Under the pieces are notes generated by a model. The model searched no databases, was not told the DNA's origin, and saw nothing but the letters and a program-made list of their open reading frames with translations. From Psychroserpens luteus (GTDB lineage Bacteria; Bacteroidota; Bacteroidia; Flavobacteriales; Flavobacteriaceae): a DNA stretch of 64,000 nucleotides. Positions within the stretch are counted from its first letter, which is position 1. Every line of letters begins with the position of its first letter. Location: the NCBI RefSeq assembly GCF_015319355.1, contig NZ_JADILU010000002.1, positions 186,001-250,000 of the forward strand, given 5' to 3'. Shown one piece after another: positions 35,569 through 43,949 of this stretch. Made by a program: the position numbers and the translations under genes.

Positions 35569-36441
35569 ATGAAAACAAATACAATAAAAAGAGCAGGACG
35601 AAGCCATTTCGTCAATATGGGACCAATAAGATTGCGTCAGCCATTTCCAACACAACATATAGAAATGATAGATCCATTTGTGTTATTACATCATTATGGA
35701 CCTTACGAAATTAGTGAAGAGCACAATCCGTTTGATTTAGGTCCACATCCACATAGAGGTTTTGAACCTGTGACTTTTTTAGTTCAAGGTGAACAATTAC
35801 ATCGCGATTCTTTGGGTCATGAAAGCGTCGTAAAAGCAGGTGATGTGCAATGGACGACTGCTGGACGAGGCATCATTCATGCTGAAAAGCCAACCAAGGA
35901 GTTTGTGAAAAAAGGGGGTACGATAGAAGGGATTCAGTTATGGTTGAATTTACCAGCAGAGAAAAAGATGATGCAGGCAAATTATCAACATGCAAAAAGC
36001 GAAGAGTTCAATATGATCGTTTCCGAAGACAAAAAAGTTGAGACCAAAATTGTAGCTGGCGAGTTTAATAATAACTACGGAAAAATAGCAACGCAAACAC
36101 CTGTTAATGCATTTATGATTGATGCTCGAGCAGGAGGAAAGCAAACCATAAATTTTGATAGTTCTCATCAAGGCATGTTGTATTTATTACACGGAAAAGT
36201 GATTATTAATACTTCGGAAATTTTAGAACTCGACAAAAATCAACTGTTAGAGTTTAATCAAGATGGCGACGGATTTTCAATAGAAGCAGAAACCGATAGT
36301 AAATTATTGTTTCTCTCTGGAGAACCTATTAATGAAACCGTAGCAACTTATGGACCTTATGTTATGAATTCGCAAACCGAATTGTTAGAAGCTATGCGAG
36401 ATTATCAAATGGGTAAAATGGGGTTTTTACCACCAAATTAA
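35569..36441 (+). CDS. pirin family protein (bicupin)
   Basis: The protein has 290 aa. The metal-binding N-terminal cupin shows HPHRGFEPVTF (about 61) and QLHRDSLGHE (about 77), with the third ligand region GRGIIHAE (about 104-111). The C-terminal cupin is less conserved. Pirins bind Fe, and several open flavonols such as quercetin. Next to a quinone/phenol-type MarR regulon, a quercetinase-like detoxification is plausible. No signal peptide. It is followed 68 bp later by a second pirin. Confidence 0.92.
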   Translation: MKTNTIKRAGRSHFVNMGPIRLRQPFPTQHIEMIDPFVLLHHYGPYEISEEHNPFDLGPHPHRGFEPVTFLVQGEQLHRDSLGHESVVKAGDVQWTTAGRGIIHAEKPTKEFVKKGGTIEGIQLWLNLPAEKKMMQANYQHAKSEEFNMIVSEDKKVETKIVAGEFNNNYGKIATQTPVNAFMIDARAGGKQTINFDSSHQGMLYLLHGKVIINTSEILELDKNQLLEFNQDGDGFSIEAETDSKLLFLSGEPINETVATYGPYVMNSQTELLEAMRDYQMGKMGFLPPN

Positions 36442-36509
36442 TGCTCTTCTCATTTAGAGCAAAACGAAGAATCTAAAACGATTTTCGTTTAACAAAAAAA
36501 CAAAATAAG

Positions 36510-37226
36510 ATGAAAACTATATTTCACAAAGCAAACTCAAGAGGATTCGCAAACCATGGATGGTTGAAATCATACCATACCTTTAGTTTTGCAAGTTATC
36601 AAAATGCAGAACGCATGAATTTTGGAGCACTTCGTGTATTAAATGATGATGTAGTACAGCCAAAAATGGGATTTGGTACACATCCACATCAAAACATGGA
36701 GATTATTTCTATTCCCTTACAAGGCGCATTGTCTCATAAGGATAATATGGGAAACAAACGTGCCATTGAAGTAGGAGAAGTACAAGTAATGAGTGCAGGA
36801 ACAGGTTTAACACATTCTGAATTTAATGATAGTAAAACAGATGAGGTTAATTTTCTTCAGTTATGGATTATTCCAGAACAATCAAATGTAGAACCTAATT
36901 ATGAGCAACGAGCATTTTCTTCCGAAGAAAAAAAGAATCAACTACAAACAGTTGTTGCTCCAAAAGATAAATTAGAAGGTCATGCTTTACCTATTAGTCA
37001 GCAGGCTTACATTTATCGTACTAATTTAGATCAAGATAAATTAGTAAATCTTACTGTGAAATCTAGTAATAACGGATTTTATATTTTCGTTGTTGAAGGC
37101 GATATTGATGTTGCTAATCATGTTCTGGGAAAAAGAGATGCTATTGGTATTTCTGAAACTGAAACTGTTGACATTAAAGCAAATAAAAATTCAGAATTAA
37201 TTATTGTCGAAGTTCCAATGAACTAA
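36510..37226 (+). CDS. pirin family protein (YhhW-like)
   Basis: The protein has 238 aa, the length of E. coli YhhW, a quercetinase. The start MKTIFHKANSRGFANHGWLKS (split: FHKANSRG, NHGWLKS) with SYHTFSFASY, then GFGTHPHQNMEII (metal His) and SHKDNMGN, is the standard pattern. It is the second pirin in tandem with a more distant paralogue, and a terminator follows (37250-37282), so the two pirins probably form one unit. Between them are two small weak hairpins (about 36443-36490). Confidence 0.92.
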   Translation: MKTIFHKANSRGFANHGWLKSYHTFSFASYQNAERMNFGALRVLNDDVVQPKMGFGTHPHQNMEIISIPLQGALSHKDNMGNKRAIEVGEVQVMSAGTGLTHSEFNDSKTDEVNFLQLWIIPEQSNVEPNYEQRAFSSEEKKNQLQTVVAPKDKLEGHALPISQQAYIYRTNLDQDKLVNLTVKSSNNGFYIFVVEGDIDVANHVLGKRDAIGISETETVDIKANKNSELIIVEVPMN

Positions 37227-37249
37227 GTAAACTTTAATTGTTTAATAGC

Positions 37250-37282
37250 AAAAAAGCATTCTGTAATGGAGTGCTTTTTTGG
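37250..37282 (+). terminator. rho-independent terminator after the pirin pair
   Basis: AAAAAAGCA (37250-37258) pairs with TGCTTTTTT (37272-37280), 13-nt loop, AT-rich stem with a T-tract. Confidence 0.7.
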
Positions 37283-37326
37283 TTAAAAAATGCGATATTT
37301 GTTATTCCCTTAAAAATAATTGAATT

Positions 37327-37509
37327 ATGGCAATGAATAAAAATACAGTGTTGGCTTGGGCTACCACAATTATGGTAATAGTAGGATTAGGTTTAATCGC
37401 TTTAGGAGCGTTTAGATATGATGATGTCGCTGGTTGGGGATTTGCTGCTGTTGGTGGTGGGTTTTTCTGTATAGCATGGGTGTTTAACGCTTTAAAAGGT
37501 AGAGTGTAA
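37327..37509 (+). CDS. small membrane protein (CAL67264-like)
   Basis: The protein has 60 aa with two helices (about 9-27 and 34-54) separated by FRYDDVAGWG. It resembles what I recall as the CAL67264 family of Flavobacteriaceae membrane proteins, of unknown function. The gene stands 78 bp before ettA and may share its transcript. Confidence 0.7.
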   Translation: MAMNKNTVLAWATTIMVIVGLGLIALGAFRYDDVAGWGFAAVGGGFFCIAWVFNALKGRV

Positions 37510-37587
37510 ATCTTTTTCTAGCGAGCAATCGCAGTGATTAGTTCTACTCAAATAAAATAAATTATAAATCTAAATTCATAAAAAAAT

Positions 37588-39279
37588 ATGTCTGACGATA
37601 AAAAAGTAATCTTTTCAATGTCTGGTTTAACCAAGACATTTCAAAGTTCACAAACTCCAGTTTTAAAAAATATTTATTTAAGCTTTTATTATGGAGCTAA
37701 AATTGGAATATTAGGACTTAACGGTTCTGGTAAATCAACACTTCTTAAAATTATAGCTGGTGTTGATAAAAACTACCAAGGTGATGTTACATTTCTTCAA
37801 GATTATTCTGTAGGTTTTTTAGAGCAAGAGCCAAAATTAGATGATGATAAAACCGTAATGGAAGTTGTTCGTGAAGGTGCTGCAGAAACTGTAGCAATTC
37901 TTGACGAATACAATAAAATTAACGACATGTTTGGTCTTGAAGAAGTCTATTCAGATGCAGATAAGATGCAAAAGTTAATGGATAGGCAAGCAGTACTTCA
38001 AGATGAGATTGATGCAGCAAATGCTTGGGAGTTAGATACCAAATTAGAAATAGCAATGGATGCGCTTCGTACTCCAGATGGTGATAAGAAAATTGGTGTG
38101 CTTTCTGGTGGTGAGCGTCGTCGTGTTGCTTTGTGTCGTTTGTTATTGCAAGAACCAGATGTATTATTATTAGATGAGCCTACCAATCACTTAGATGCAG
38201 AATCTGTACATTGGTTAGAGCATCACTTAGCACAATATAAAGGAACTGTTATCGCAGTAACTCACGATAGATACTTTTTAGATAATGTTGCTGGATGGAT
38301 TTTAGAACTAGATAGAGGAGAAGGTATCCCATGGAAAGGGAATTACTCATCATGGTTAGATCAAAAATCTAAGCGTATGGCTCAAGAAAGCAAAACTGCT
38401 TCAAAACGTCAAAAAACATTAGAACGTGAGTTGGAATGGGTACGTCAAGGAGCTAAAGGGCGTCAAACCAAACAAAAGGCGCGTTTAAATAATTACGACA
38501 AACTAATGAGTCAAGATCAAAAACAACTTGACGAGAAGCTAGAAATCTATATTCCTAATGGACCACGTTTAGGGACTAATGTTATTGAAGCTGTTGGTGT
38601 TAGTAAGGCTTATGATGATAAGTTGTTGTATGAAGATTTAAATTTCAATTTGCCACAAGCGGGTATTGTTGGAGTTATTGGACCTAATGGAGCTGGTAAA
38701 ACGACGATTTTCCGTATGATTATGGGAGAAGAAACGCCTGATAAAGGAGAGTTTAAAGTTGGTGAGACAGCTAAAATAGCTTATGTGGATCAAAAACATT
38801 CTAATATAGATCTAGAAAAATCAATTTGGCAAAACTTTAGCGATGAGCAAGAGATGGTCATGATGGGTGGAAAGCAGGTGAATTCTAGAGCGTATTTAAG
38901 TCGCTTTAATTTTTCTGGTAGTGAGCAAAATAAAGCTGTTAAATTATTGTCTGGTGGTGAGCGTAACCGTTTACATTTAGCCATGACACTTAGAGAAGAA
39001 GGTAACGTATTACTTTTAGATGAGCCAACCAATGACCTTGATGTCAATACATTAAGAGCTTTGGAGGAAGGTTTGGAAAATTTCGCAGGATGTGCAGTAG
39101 TCATTTCTCACGATAGATGGTTTTTAGATCGTATCTGTACGCATATTTTAGCTTTTGAAGGTGATAGTCAAGTGTATTTCTTTGAAGGTAGTTTCTCAGA
39201 TTATGAAGAGAATAAGAAAAAACGTTTGGGTGGAGATTTAATGCCTAAACGAATTAAATATAAAAAGTTAGTGAGATAA
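37588..39279 (+). CDS. ettA: energy-dependent translational throttle protein EttA (ABC-F ATPase)
   Basis: The protein has 563 aa, close to E. coli EttA (555). Two ABC domains are present: Walker A GLNGSGKST (about 42), signature LSGGERRRVA (about 172) and Walker B LLLDEPTNHLD (about 192); then Walker A GPNGAGKTT (about 369), signature LSGGERNRLH (about 455) and LLLDEPTNDLD (about 475). The arm and linker (P-site tRNA interaction motif) carry many Lys/Arg (KGRQTKQKARLNNY). EttA binds the ribosomal E site and gates translation by the ADP:ATP ratio. The bidirectional terminator at 39343-39371 follows. Confidence 0.95.
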   Translation: MSDDKKVIFSMSGLTKTFQSSQTPVLKNIYLSFYYGAKIGILGLNGSGKSTLLKIIAGVDKNYQGDVTFLQDYSVGFLEQEPKLDDDKTVMEVVREGAAETVAILDEYNKINDMFGLEEVYSDADKMQKLMDRQAVLQDEIDAANAWELDTKLEIAMDALRTPDGDKKIGVLSGGERRRVALCRLLLQEPDVLLLDEPTNHLDAESVHWLEHHLAQYKGTVIAVTHDRYFLDNVAGWILELDRGEGIPWKGNYSSWLDQKSKRMAQESKTASKRQKTLERELEWVRQGAKGRQTKQKARLNNYDKLMSQDQKQLDEKLEIYIPNGPRLGTNVIEAVGVSKAYDDKLLYEDLNFNLPQAGIVGVIGPNGAGKTTIFRMIMGEETPDKGEFKVGETAKIAYVDQKHSNIDLEKSIWQNFSDEQEMVMMGGKQVNSRAYLSRFNFSGSEQNKAVKLLSGGERNRLHLAMTLREEGNVLLLDEPTNDLDVNTLRALEEGLENFAGCAVVISHDRWFLDRICTHILAFEGDSQVYFFEGSFSDYEENKKKRLGGDLMPKRIKYKKLVR

Positions 39280-39301
39280 TCTAAATTGAAAATTAATTAT
39301 A

Positions 39302-39325
39302 GTCACTGAGCATAATCGAAGTGAA
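39302..39325. repeat. REP-like half palindrome (GTCACT ... AGTGA)
   Basis: GTCACTGAG...CGAAGTGAAC has 5-bp arms (TCACT 39303-39307, AGTGA 39320-39324). It has the look of short palindromes scattered in Flavobacteriaceae intergenic DNA. It is the weakest member of the palindromes listed here. Confidence 0.35.
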
Positions 39326-39342
39326 CCAAGAACTATTAAAAT

Positions 39343-39371
39343 AAAAAAGCCAGCAATTTGCTGGCTTTTTT
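39343..39371. terminator. bidirectional terminator between ettA and a small minus-strand gene
   Basis: AAAAAAGCCAGC pairs with GCTGGCTTTTTT, with a 5-nt loop. A/T tracts on both sides serve both strands. Confidence 0.88.
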
Positions 39372-39567
39372 AGTAAATATGATTTGAACTTACTTTATAA
39401 TAATTTGATAAGTCTATTTTTTTTAATGTTTCTAAGTTTGTTTCAAATTTCTCAAGTTCTGTTTTAATTGAAGATTCATGTTCGTGAACATAGAGATTTT
39501 TTTTAGCTTTTAAAGCAAAAATTAACGTGACTAATAATGAAATACAGCAAGCGATGACTTCAATCAT
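39370..39567 (-). CDS. small single-pass membrane protein, unknown
   Basis: The protein has 65 aa. One helix (about 3-19) is followed by a charged helical region, KTELEKFETNLETLKK, and a hydrophilic tail. It starts 2 bp after the stop of the gene at 39570-39800, so the two are probably translated together. No family recognised. It ends within the shared terminator, as expected of a real gene. Confidence 0.6.
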   Translation of the reverse strand: MIEVIACCISLLVTLIFALKAKKNLYVHEHESSIKTELEKFETNLETLKKIDLSNYYKVSSNHIY

Positions 39568-39569
39568 AA

Positions 39570-39800
39570 CTAATTATTATTATCATATAAATGACTATCA
39601 GTAAAATCTTGGTAGCTTTTATCTATTTCAGATTTATAGAAACTACTGTCTAATAGGCGTTTATTTTCTGCTTTCAGTTTATACATCTTAATAATTGCTA
39701 CTGCAATAAAAACTAAGAATATCGAAGCTGTTACGATAAGAACTATAGTAAGTTGCATCGTGCTTGCAAGAAGAGTATTTGATATATAAGTAGTTAGCAT
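39570..39800 (-). CDS. small single-pass membrane protein, unknown
   Basis: The protein has 76 aa with one strong helix (about 17-40), then KLKAENKRLL and an acidic, Asn-rich end. The layout is like its partner downstream (2-bp gap), with a hydrophobic N-terminal half and short coiled tail. The pair may be related to each other or form a complex; this is only suggested by size and spacing. Confidence 0.6.
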   Translation of the reverse strand: MLTTYISNTLLASTMQLTIVLIVTASIFLVFIAVAIIKMYKLKAENKRLLDSSFYKSEIDKSYQDFTDSHLYDNNN

Positions 39801-39932
39801 ATCGCTATTTTTATAATGATTCGGAATTCAAATATACAAAATAAATGAATACGATTACACTTTATCTGAAAAAAAACACACTTCATCGATAAAATTTATA
39901 ATCAATCTATCTTTAAATAGTTAAGAACTCTA

Positions 39933-40730
39933 CTATTTATACCATTCTAATTGAATAACTTCAATGCTTTCATCTCCTTGATTAATAAGTGTTTTAAAGT
40001 TTTTTACATCACTAAAACCATCAGTTCCTCTATAGTGATATGGGTAAACTTGCTTTGGTTTAAACTCTAACACAGCACTAACAGCACTTTCTACAGTCAT
40101 TGTGTAAGGTAAATTCATACAAACAAAAGCTTTGTCAATATTCTCAAGAGCTCTCATTTCTGGAATATCTTCTGTATCACCAGAAATATAAATACGCTCA
40201 CCACCAATAGTTAATATGTAACCATTCCCACGACCTTTAGAATGAAACTTTAAAGCTTCTTCTCGTAGGTTATACATTGGGATGGCTTCAAATGAGTGTC
40301 CGTTTATTGTAGTGGAATTTCCATTATTGAGCGTTACAATTTTTCCTGGTTTTAAATCCTTCGGAAATTTATCAACTACAGCTTTAGGTGCTATTATAAT
40401 AGCATTAGATAAATCCAACGCTTTCAAAGTATCAAAATCTAAATGATCGCCATGAATATCTGTGATTAGGACAATTTCCGGAGAAGAAAAACCTTCAAAA
40501 CTTTCGGCACCTCCTGTTGGATCAACAAAAATATCATCTTCGCCATAGGATAAAACCATAGTAGCATGTGATATTGGGTTAATTGTTAATATGTTTTCTT
40601 CGGAAAATGTTTCAGTAATCAAATCCTTTGCGCTAGTTTCTATAGCATTAACAGATTGTTCTTTTGAGTCTGTTTTGCACGAGAAAACAGTCAAACACAA
40701 GAAAAGAGATAGTAAATTGAAATATTTCAT
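39933..40730 (-). CDS. MBL-fold hydrolase, predicted lipoprotein
   Basis: The protein has 265 aa. The signal ends in a lipobox-like FSC (Cys 18), so it is probably a lipoprotein. The MBL fold shows INPISHATMVLSYGEDDIFVDP (split: SHATMVL, IFVDP), TDIHGDHLDF (about 88, HxxGDH-type metal motif), YISGDTED (about 181) and YPYHYRG (about 233). It is distantly similar to the UPF0173-like enzyme at 24388-25065 (both have HATxxL/HASLGI at the start and ISGDTED/IAGDTAL). The substrate is unknown. Confidence 0.85.
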   Translation of the reverse strand: MKYFNLLSLFLCLTVFSCKTDSKEQSVNAIETSAKDLITETFSEENILTINPISHATMVLSYGEDDIFVDPTGGAESFEGFSSPEIVLITDIHGDHLDFDTLKALDLSNAIIIAPKAVVDKFPKDLKPGKIVTLNNGNSTTINGHSFEAIPMYNLREEALKFHSKGRGNGYILTIGGERIYISGDTEDIPEMRALENIDKAFVCMNLPYTMTVESAVSAVLEFKPKQVYPYHYRGTDGFSDVKNFKTLINQGDESIEVIQLEWYK

Positions 40731-40902
40731 AATAGATATGTTTTAAGAATCTAAAGATAATAACAAAACAATTCCGAAAATAATTTGTAACAAAACATTA
40801 AGTTTTACTACATATATTTTAGGCAGTTTATGTTTATAAAATCAGATTTTTTAACGAAATTGCTTGACCTAAACATTGTTCAACCTAAATACACAACATA
40901 AT

Positions 40903-42249
40903 ATGTCTGATGATTTTGATTTATTAGAAACAAATTCCAACGAAAAAACTGAGAAAGTAGATGTCAATTGGGGAAAAGCCATAGACCAAATGAAGTCTAA
41001 GCTTGCTCAAGAAGATGATCCAGAAAGTCGTCAAAAGATCTTAAATGCCACTTTAGACAATGTTGTTGATATGGCAGAGAAAGATCGTTCTACATTATTA
41101 GATGCGATTAAAGATTTGACCGATTATCAAGATGAGGTTGGGATTATGTTTGAAGGTTTTTCTGCATTAAACGCAGGAGAGCAAAAAATCATTGATGATG
41201 CTGTCAAACGTTTAGAGCGTGCAAAAGTAGAACTGGAAGATGCGAATGCAAAGCCAGATACATTTTGGAATAACCTCTTTGGAAGAAAAGGAAAAATCAA
41301 AACTGCAGAGCAAGAACTTAAAGATGCTCAAAAAGTACGTAATGAAGCAGATAATAAAGCAAAAGCAATGTTTCAGCAACGTATCGAAACTGCAGATGTA
41401 CAAACATTATTAAATGAATTGTCTTTTAAAAGTCAGGCAGCTGTAAAGCGTTTAAAAGATAGAGAAATTGAAATCAAAGAAGTAGAAGAAAGTTTAAAAA
41501 CTGCTATAGTAGAAGCTAGTAATAATCACACAAAGGCACTTCAAAAGAAAAAAGAAGTAGAAGATAAGTTAGAAGAGCAGTATGCCTTATTAAAACAAGC
41601 AAGGCAAGGTTTAGAAGAAGTTGCAGATAAGCAATCAACACAATACTCTGAAGCTTTGAGCAAAGTCACTACTCTAGAACAAAAAGTTGAAGAGTTAGAA
41701 GGTCTTAAAAATGCATACACAACCCTTGCAGCTTCAAAAGACAGTTTTGTACACAAACATAATTTAACAATTAAAGTATTAACATCACTGCGAAGTAATT
41801 TACAAACGCATCGTGCTAAATTAAAGAGTGATACAGATGAGCGTCTTAAATATTATGATGGTTATGTAGTGGCTTTAAAAGCACGTACAGATCAAGAGTT
41901 CGCTGCGATTTTAGAACATTTAGGTGTTAAAACAGATGAACATATTGGAGAAACACTAGCATCAATGCATACTGCAAGTGCTAAAGCACGTCAGGAAATG
42001 ATGGATAATATCCCAGTTCATGAAAAAGTGATGCAAGGTGTTTACGGTAGTTATGCTGAGGCTTTACAAGAAATTCGAGAAAAAGATAAGTCTATTCAAA
42101 AGAATTTTGCTGAGCGCTATGGTATCGATATGAAAGAAATTTTTGAAGATTATTACGCTGCAGATGCTAATGCACCATCAGGAGATGGAGGAGGAGAACC
42201 AGAAGGCGAACCAAAACCAGAAGCTAACGACGACGATTTATTGTCTTAA
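40903..42249 (+). CDS. long coiled-coil protein, first gene of an uncharacterised AAA+ cluster
   Basis: The protein has about 448 aa from the ATG at 40903; an ATG at 40876 would add nine residues of less typical sequence. Residues about 90-290 are dominated by heptad-rich Lys/Glu/Ala coiled coil (e.g. KTAEQELKDAQKVRNEA, EVEDKLEEQYALLKQ). The end is Gly/Pro/Glu-rich and disordered. No signal peptide. Related proteins are, from memory, annotated vaguely as microtubule-binding-like because of the coiled coil. The overall plan (helical repeats, conserved C-terminal block QRMM-like) recalls TelA-type proteins, but I cannot confirm this. It precedes the AAA+ ATPase in the same direction. Confidence 0.75.
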   Translation: MSDDFDLLETNSNEKTEKVDVNWGKAIDQMKSKLAQEDDPESRQKILNATLDNVVDMAEKDRSTLLDAIKDLTDYQDEVGIMFEGFSALNAGEQKIIDDAVKRLERAKVELEDANAKPDTFWNNLFGRKGKIKTAEQELKDAQKVRNEADNKAKAMFQQRIETADVQTLLNELSFKSQAAVKRLKDREIEIKEVEESLKTAIVEASNNHTKALQKKKEVEDKLEEQYALLKQARQGLEEVADKQSTQYSEALSKVTTLEQKVEELEGLKNAYTTLAASKDSFVHKHNLTIKVLTSLRSNLQTHRAKLKSDTDERLKYYDGYVVALKARTDQEFAAILEHLGVKTDEHIGETLASMHTASAKARQEMMDNIPVHEKVMQGVYGSYAEALQEIREKDKSIQKNFAERYGIDMKEIFEDYYAADANAPSGDGGGEPEGEPKPEANDDDLLS

Positions 42250-42261
42250 AATAATTATAAT

Positions 42262-42376
42262 AGCGTTACCTACTTTTGCTTTAAATGACAAAAGTAGGTC
42301 AGGCTTTCGGCAGTCGCTTCCCGATAACTATCGGGAGAGCTTCAACAAATGCCTCAACTGTTAAGCAATCATGAGG
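42262..42376. repeat. composite palindromic intergenic repeat
   Basis: CCTACTTTTG (42269-42278) pairs with CAAAAGTAGG (42289-42298). TCCCGATA (42319-42326) pairs with TATCGGGA (42329-42336). Between and after are the unpaired stretches GTCAGGCTTTCGGCAGTCGC and GCTTCAACAAATG. I recall similar sequence as an intergenic repeat in many Flavobacteriaceae genomes. The first hairpin could also stop transcription after the coiled-coil gene. Confidence 0.6.
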
Positions 42377-42444
42377 ACATTTTAATAAAAATGTAAAAAA
42401 CCGAATAATCCTTAACGCGCTTACTCAAATTCCAAAAATCAGCT

Positions 42445-42627
42445 ATGAAAAAAACAATTATTTTCTCTTTTTCAGTGATTTTAGTATCGGTTATGGCAAT
42501 TCTATTTATAGATAATTCTAATGACCATGAAGAATGTTCTCAAGTTAAAGAAACAAAAACCTTTGCAAACGGAGCAACAGCAATAACAACAGAAACACAC
42601 ATTTGTAAAGAAGAATTTAATTTATAA
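42445..42627 (+). CDS. small secreted or membrane-anchored protein, unknown
   Basis: The protein has 60 aa. MKKTIIFSFSVILVSVMAILF is a signal-anchor or signal peptide (split: MKKTIIFSFS, VILVSVMAILF), followed by a polar segment with two Cys (residues about 33 and 54), perhaps a disulphide. It lies between the coiled-coil gene and the next unknown gene, all in the same direction. No family recognised. Confidence 0.55.
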   Translation: MKKTIIFSFSVILVSVMAILFIDNSNDHEECSQVKETKTFANGATAITTETHICKEEFNL

Positions 42628-42685
42628 AAACCTAAAGTTTGCTTGTGGCCAATTACCAATAGCTAAAAGTTAAGAGCGAAAAAAC

Positions 42686-43729
42686 ATGATTGTAACACCA
42701 TTAGATTCTGCAGTACTAGACTCCAAAGAGCAATATATTTTTTACCATAAAATGGTAGATTTTTCGCTCAAAGAACTTATTGTAGCAGTACAACAAAAGC
42801 AAATCTTAGAAAAGACAGAGATTTTATTGTTCAAGCAATATTCAGATTTGCTCTTATATTCTATAGAAGCTATGCGTGTAAAGTACATGTATGACGATGA
42901 AGAAAATATGAAGGTGGATTTAACAGATTCTGGTTTTCCTAATTATTTGGAGTTTCGTTATTTGTTTAATGATTTAGAACTACGTGATGATTATTTAGAT
43001 AAGCTCACCAATATTGAAGTTCTAAAAGACGAGTTTCTTGATACACTATTACGTAAGAAAGAACCAATTGCTAAGCGTAAATTATTTCAAGCGTCTTCAA
43101 TTGTATATTATACATCAGCAAAAAAAGAATATATTTTTAATCGCTTTGTACAAGGCAAAATTATTGAAGCACCTCAAGGCTCAGTTGGAGAATACATGGT
43201 AAGTTGGAGTTTTTATGATGTATCACACAACAGACCGTTTATTTGTTACATGTATTTTAATTACGATGGTGATCCGCAAAAAGATAGAGATGATATTTAC
43301 TATGCATTAAAAACAGTTGCAGATAGAGATATGGCTTTAGATACAATGGCTTATGGGATTGATAAGCGTATTCCAAAACTATTTCCGAAGCTTATAAAAC
43401 GTGTCGATTTAGGACCAATCCATAATGTGTTTGCAAAAGATGAAAATAAAGTAACACATGCTATTTTACAAGGCATTGCAGAAAAAACAATCCCATTAGA
43501 GTCTTATGCTATTTCTTTTAAAATTGATGAAGTAAGCTCAGCAAGTGAATTTAAAGAAGGTAGTTTTTTTAATAAACAAACCTTCCAAAAATGGGATTCG
43601 ATTTTTAGACAACGTTATGTGTTTGCACCACATAGAATTATACAATTATTATATAATAAAACACCTGAGATAATGAATAAGCTAGCGAAAGCACCTATTC
43701 AAATTGCAGATTTGAAAATTAAGAAATAA
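42686..43729 (+). CDS. conserved-looking protein of unknown function, AAA+ cluster
   Basis: The protein has 347 aa, with no signal peptide and no membrane helix. Acidic, aromatic-rich sequence; a segment GEYMVSWSFYDVSHNRPFICYMYF (split: GEYMVSWSFYD, RPFICYMYF) suggests a beta-sheet domain. No catalytic motif is recognised. It follows the small protein and precedes the AAA+ ATPase (220-bp gap filled by a palindromic repeat element). It could be a substrate adaptor for the ATPase; this is only from position. A CTTCGGAA octamer occurs near 43381. Confidence 0.7.
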   Translation: MIVTPLDSAVLDSKEQYIFYHKMVDFSLKELIVAVQQKQILEKTEILLFKQYSDLLLYSIEAMRVKYMYDDEENMKVDLTDSGFPNYLEFRYLFNDLELRDDYLDKLTNIEVLKDEFLDTLLRKKEPIAKRKLFQASSIVYYTSAKKEYIFNRFVQGKIIEAPQGSVGEYMVSWSFYDVSHNRPFICYMYFNYDGDPQKDRDDIYYALKTVADRDMALDTMAYGIDKRIPKLFPKLIKRVDLGPIHNVFAKDENKVTHAILQGIAEKTIPLESYAISFKIDEVSSASEFKEGSFFNKQTFQKWDSIFRQRYVFAPHRIIQLLYNKTPEIMNKLAKAPIQIADLKIKK

Positions 43730-43742
43730 CAGATAAAATTAA

Positions 43743-43863
43743 TTCCTTCCTTTGTTAAAGGAAGGTGGATATATTTTGAGACACCAGAACAAAGGCGGAA
43801 GGGTTATAACCACCTCGTCTTTTGCTAAAAAGCAAAATCCACTCCTCCTTCAAAAGGAGGAGA
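43743..43863. repeat. multi-hairpin intergenic repeat element, about 120 bp
   Basis: Three perfect hairpins: CCTTCCTTT/AAAGGAAGG (43745-43765), TTTTGCT/AGCAAAA (43820-43837) and CTCCTCCTT/AAGGAGGAG (43842-43862), plus a 10-bp palindrome GGTTATAACC (43802-43811). The two outer hairpins are alike in purine/pyrimidine pattern, as in a small non-autonomous element. It lies between two genes of the AAA+ cluster, where it may break or modulate the transcript. Confidence 0.75.
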
Positions 43864-43949
43864 ACCAAATTGATAATTAAATAAAAAGACTCGGCAGAGT
43901 AAGACATAAATTTAAATACAGAAGACTGCCAACTGAAGACTAAAAAAAT

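Noticed and set aside
34941-36441. Calling the pirins antibiotic-resistance genes because they are beside a MarR regulator
   Set aside because: Pirin cupins with intact metal motifs and an FMN reductase suggest redox detoxification; nothing specific to drugs was seen.
40903-42249. Assigning the coiled-coil protein to the TelA (tellurite resistance) family
   Set aside because: The general plan is similar, but I could not identify a conserved motif with confidence.
42143-42364. Plus-strand frame across the end of the coiled-coil gene and the palindromic repeat
   Set aside because: It is another frame of the coiled-coil gene's end running into a non-coding repeat.
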